From Halichondria panicea (lineage: Eukaryota; Porifera; Demospongiae; Suberitida; Halichondriidae): 64,000 bases of DNA. Below the pieces are notes generated by a model that saw only the letters and a list, made by a program, of their open reading frames with translations, ran no database searches and had not been told where the DNA came from. Made by a program: the position numbers and the translations under genes. Of this stretch, positions 62,201 through 64,000 are shown in pieces; position 1 is the stretch's first letter, and each line of letters starts with the position of its first letter. The DNA lies in assembly GCF_963675165.1 (NCBI RefSeq), contig NC_087387.1, forward strand, positions 185,001 through 249,000, in the 5' to 3' direction.

Positions 62201-63781
62201 ATGCCATCTGAAAGAGCTCACTTTGAGCTACCAGAAAATCATTAAAAAGTTGAAATTAGACCCTCCAAACCCAAATTATAGCTGTCTAAAGTTTACAAAC
62301 AGAATATGGCAAAAGTGTGTACTTACGTAACATTGGTCACTCTGAGAGCATTGTTGAGATTAAATACAGTGGCTCCACCCACCCCTGCTGCTATGGCAAC
62401 AGTGTACGAGTCCTCAGGGAAGATCATGTCCCAGATAATCACGCTGAACACATTGCGAGGATCCACACCTTTCACAGACCAATAGATAAACTGCAGAGAT
62501 AAGGTGTTGTTATTCAATATTCCCATCTATGGTCAAACTACACAGTACAATAGTGGGTAGGAAGATCGAGTGGGTGGTGTGGGTGGTGTGGGTGGTGGAC
62601 TAATGAGTGAGTGTGTTTGCTCTAACACTGCAAACATGGAAACACAAAATATGGGGGAAGGTGATCTATAATTATATAGATACTATGATAGGCAACGTGC
62701 AACATCACACATTTGATTGAACTAAACACACTGTTTGGTGGTGAGGTACTACACAATGTGGTGTTTAGACACAACATCCTTACTTCCCCATGCATGCACG
62801 TACACACATGCATACGTGTTGTACCAACTAAACTTCCCCATGCAATCACGTACACACATACATACGTGTTGTACCAACTAAGGATATCCTATAGCTTGCT
62901 CAATAGGAAGAGCTATTGCATGGGTTAGGGCAAACGTATATATACATGTGCATATTATGACTACAAACAAACCTCGATTGAGGTCACCAACGGTAACAGC
63001 GAAGGTCGGAGGAAGTTTAATATAAAACACCCTTTTTATGCAAAGCAATCATAACCCATAGCAATACTAAGTTATTTCATAAGAGGCGGCTTCAAAAGAT
63101 TCCACTCCTTTGCATGGAGAATCATTAATGCATAAGCAAACCCAAAAATGGGGTCCAGCTATCAACAGCAGAAGCTCGCAAGAGTGTTAAAATAGCAAAC
63201 AAATAGCGCACATTAAAGTTCAGTTTAAATGCTTCTTAGCATCACCCCTTGAAATTTAAATAGCAGTGTTTACCGTAGTGACCACCAACCGGCACCACAA
63301 CATGTAAACAAGTGTAAACAAAATTATAATTAACTAGCTAGAGGAAATGTACGTACAAGTAATTGAACTACACATTCTAATATTATATTAAAGTTAGCTC
63401 ACTCTGTTGAGGCCTGAACGTTGCAGATGGATCGATCTCTTTCTGTTGCTGTGGTCTTCGTTGACAACCACACTGTGGGGACTTAGCGGTCCTGTAGCCA
63501 ATCAAATTACAGACGTATTAGCATGACTACGTACGAGACAATAAGGTAGAATATCATGAAGAGCCAGTATAGGACAGTACAGTGTGTATAGTTATAGTAA
63601 CTGAGTAGCGTACCTGGGTTCTGGACTGAGGTGGAGGCGTACAAACTGCAGGTACCCACCAGGTCTATCTGCTCGATCATTATCGTCATGGAGAATGCAG
63701 GACACTCGGACTGGAAGAATCGGAACCCATCCTCCTCCACTTCAGTGGTGGTGTTCTCTCCAGGGGTCACTATAGCCGGGG
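53222..63781 (-). CDS. Giant cadherin-Ig-EGF transmembrane receptor (5' end off window)
   Basis: Thirteen exons in the window, transcript order: 63781-63614, 63491-63403, 62490-62327, 61899-57935, 57700-57586, 57367-57106, 56750-56534, 56394-56126, 55952-55681, 55256-55093, 54959-54848, 54673-54158, 53372-53222. The partial protein is about 2150 residues and starts in mid-frame. Order: a beta-rich region (GFRFFQSECPAFSMTIMIEQ), about eleven or twelve cadherin repeats (linkers DVNNNPPVF, DVNDNPPIF, DINDNPPNF, DINDNAPSF, DVNDNSPVI), two Ig domains (YTWLHNGTAV, DAGEYSCRA; RTVSFRCFTA, DAGTYVCTASNPAG), two EGF modules (CSPSPCRNDGSCD; CLSGGSCTNTDGSFSCDC), a basic furin-type site QRRKRQ, a membrane helix (GIIVGVAVAIIVAVFTAALI), and a cytoplasmic tail of about 250 residues with DYDTLEP and DDDIYGRHY. 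The layout resembles the 3' part of sponge hedgling-like cadherins; no hedge or VWA domain lies in view. A large cell-surface adhesion or signalling receptor is inferred. Confidence 0.85.
53515..53630. mobile_element. 116-bp foldback insertion with 9-bp target duplication
   Basis: Imperfect inverted repeats of about 45 bases (CAGAGGAGGTACGACATCCG and, on the opposite strand, CAGAGGAGGTATGACATGCG; inner arms TAAACACACATTCCTTA and TAGACACACATTCCTTA). AGCACAATG flanks both ends (53506-53514 and 53631-53639). It lies in the last intron of the cadherin gene. Confidence 0.85.
53640..54100. repeat. 46-bp / 10-bp minisatellite in last cadherin intron
   Basis: About five copies of a 46-base unit built from CAATGTACCATGGTAC and CAATGGTACATCAAC blocks, passing into shorter CAATGGTACA repeats. 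All plus frames are open through much of it, giving Trp/Tyr/Asn-rich false ORFs. It begins right after the foldback insertion. Confidence 0.92.
55375..55670. repeat. Solo foldback-family copy in cadherin intron (variant)
   Basis: Variant copy: AACTTGCGTACCGTTGGTCT, TTTCTGAAAGCTTAGAAAGA, then reverse arm ending CCAAATTATAGCCGTCCAAA. It is closely similar to the copy at 62030-62290, so these two form a subgroup. Confidence 0.82.
56797..57092. repeat. Solo foldback-family copy in cadherin intron
   Basis: Complete 290-base copy from TCTTTCAACAGCCATAACTT to AAGTTATGGCAGCTGAAAGA, with a shortened centre GGGCCATGGTATCGCCAAAT. It ends 14 bases before the donor of the exon at 57106, so the repeat reaches almost to the splice site. 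Confidence 0.87.
62025..62290. repeat. Solo foldback-family copy in cadherin intron (variant)
   Basis: Same subgroup as 55375-55670: AACTTGCGAACCGTTGGTCC, TTTCTGAAAGCTTAGAAAGA, reverse arm CCAAATTATAGCTGTCTAAA. The central CCATGG motif is lost. Confidence 0.82.
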
Positions 63782-64000
63782 CTGCAAGGACGCCATATAA
63801 ACACTCACACACATGCTGGGAAAAGGTTAGGTGTTATGTCATTATGGCAACTTTTCCAACGTTAGAGCTGAATAAGGAGATTGCATGTCAGCACAGTCAT
63901 TCTTAATGTAGTGGCACTACACTATATATGACTGTTTGATCTTTTGTTACCTAGGCAATATTTATTATGATTGTGGCAGAAAGGAAATGCGTGCATGGGA
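63782..64000. other. Upstream cadherin intron at window edge
   Basis: No exon recognised. The 63614-63781 exon begins in phase 1 after CTTGCAG, so a coding exon must lie further upstream, outside the window. Confidence 0.5.

Overview
The window is nuclear DNA of an intron-rich animal with a compact genome. Introns are short, and every splice junction I used is GT..AG. Gaps between neighbouring genes are usually 150-500 bp. The gene mix points to an early-branching metazoan, most likely a sponge. It holds a secreted AprA/PqaA-family protein, a TRIM-NHL gene on one coding exon, and a large cadherin-Ig-EGF membrane receptor resembling the 3' half of sponge hedgling-type genes. The species cannot be fixed from sequence reading alone.

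Layout, left to right: CDC37 (-), AprA/PqaA-like secreted hydrolase-fold protein (+), MRCK/CDC42BP kinase (+, 40 coding exons, about 15 kb), FAIM (+), SVIP (+), GPATCH8-like (-), ERICH2-like (+), a CNC-type bZIP factor (-), NEMP (-), cytoplasmic dynein intermediate chain DYNC1I (-), EIF4B (+), LZTFL1/BBS17 (+), a TRIM-NHL protein (+), and the 3' part of a very large cadherin receptor (-) that runs off the right edge. I joined the exons by hand. Reading frame is kept across every junction, and the products have lengths close to those of their families.

The genes are mostly housekeeping or cytoskeletal and do not form one pathway. CDC37 is an HSP90 kinase cochaperone, MRCK a Cdc42 effector kinase, DYNC1I and LZTFL1 act in dynein and ciliary traffic, and SVIP binds p97. 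Three head-to-head pairs with gaps of about 170-230 bp (CDC37/AprA-like, GPATCH8/ERICH2, DYNC1I/EIF4B) probably share bidirectional promoters.

Much of the unexplained sequence is repeats inside introns. A foldback family of about 290 bp is dispersed in many introns and has become tandem arrays (period about 333-354 bp) in single introns of CDC37, MRCK and DYNC1I. A second family of about 100 bp recurs in at least ten introns. There are also two miniature palindromic insertions with target-site duplications, a pogo-like MITE, a 131-bp duplicated element, and several minisatellites that copy the 3' splice site of the exon beside them. I saw no complete novel multi-gene system. The most unusual items are the foldback arrays, the duplicated splice acceptors and the cadherin receptor.
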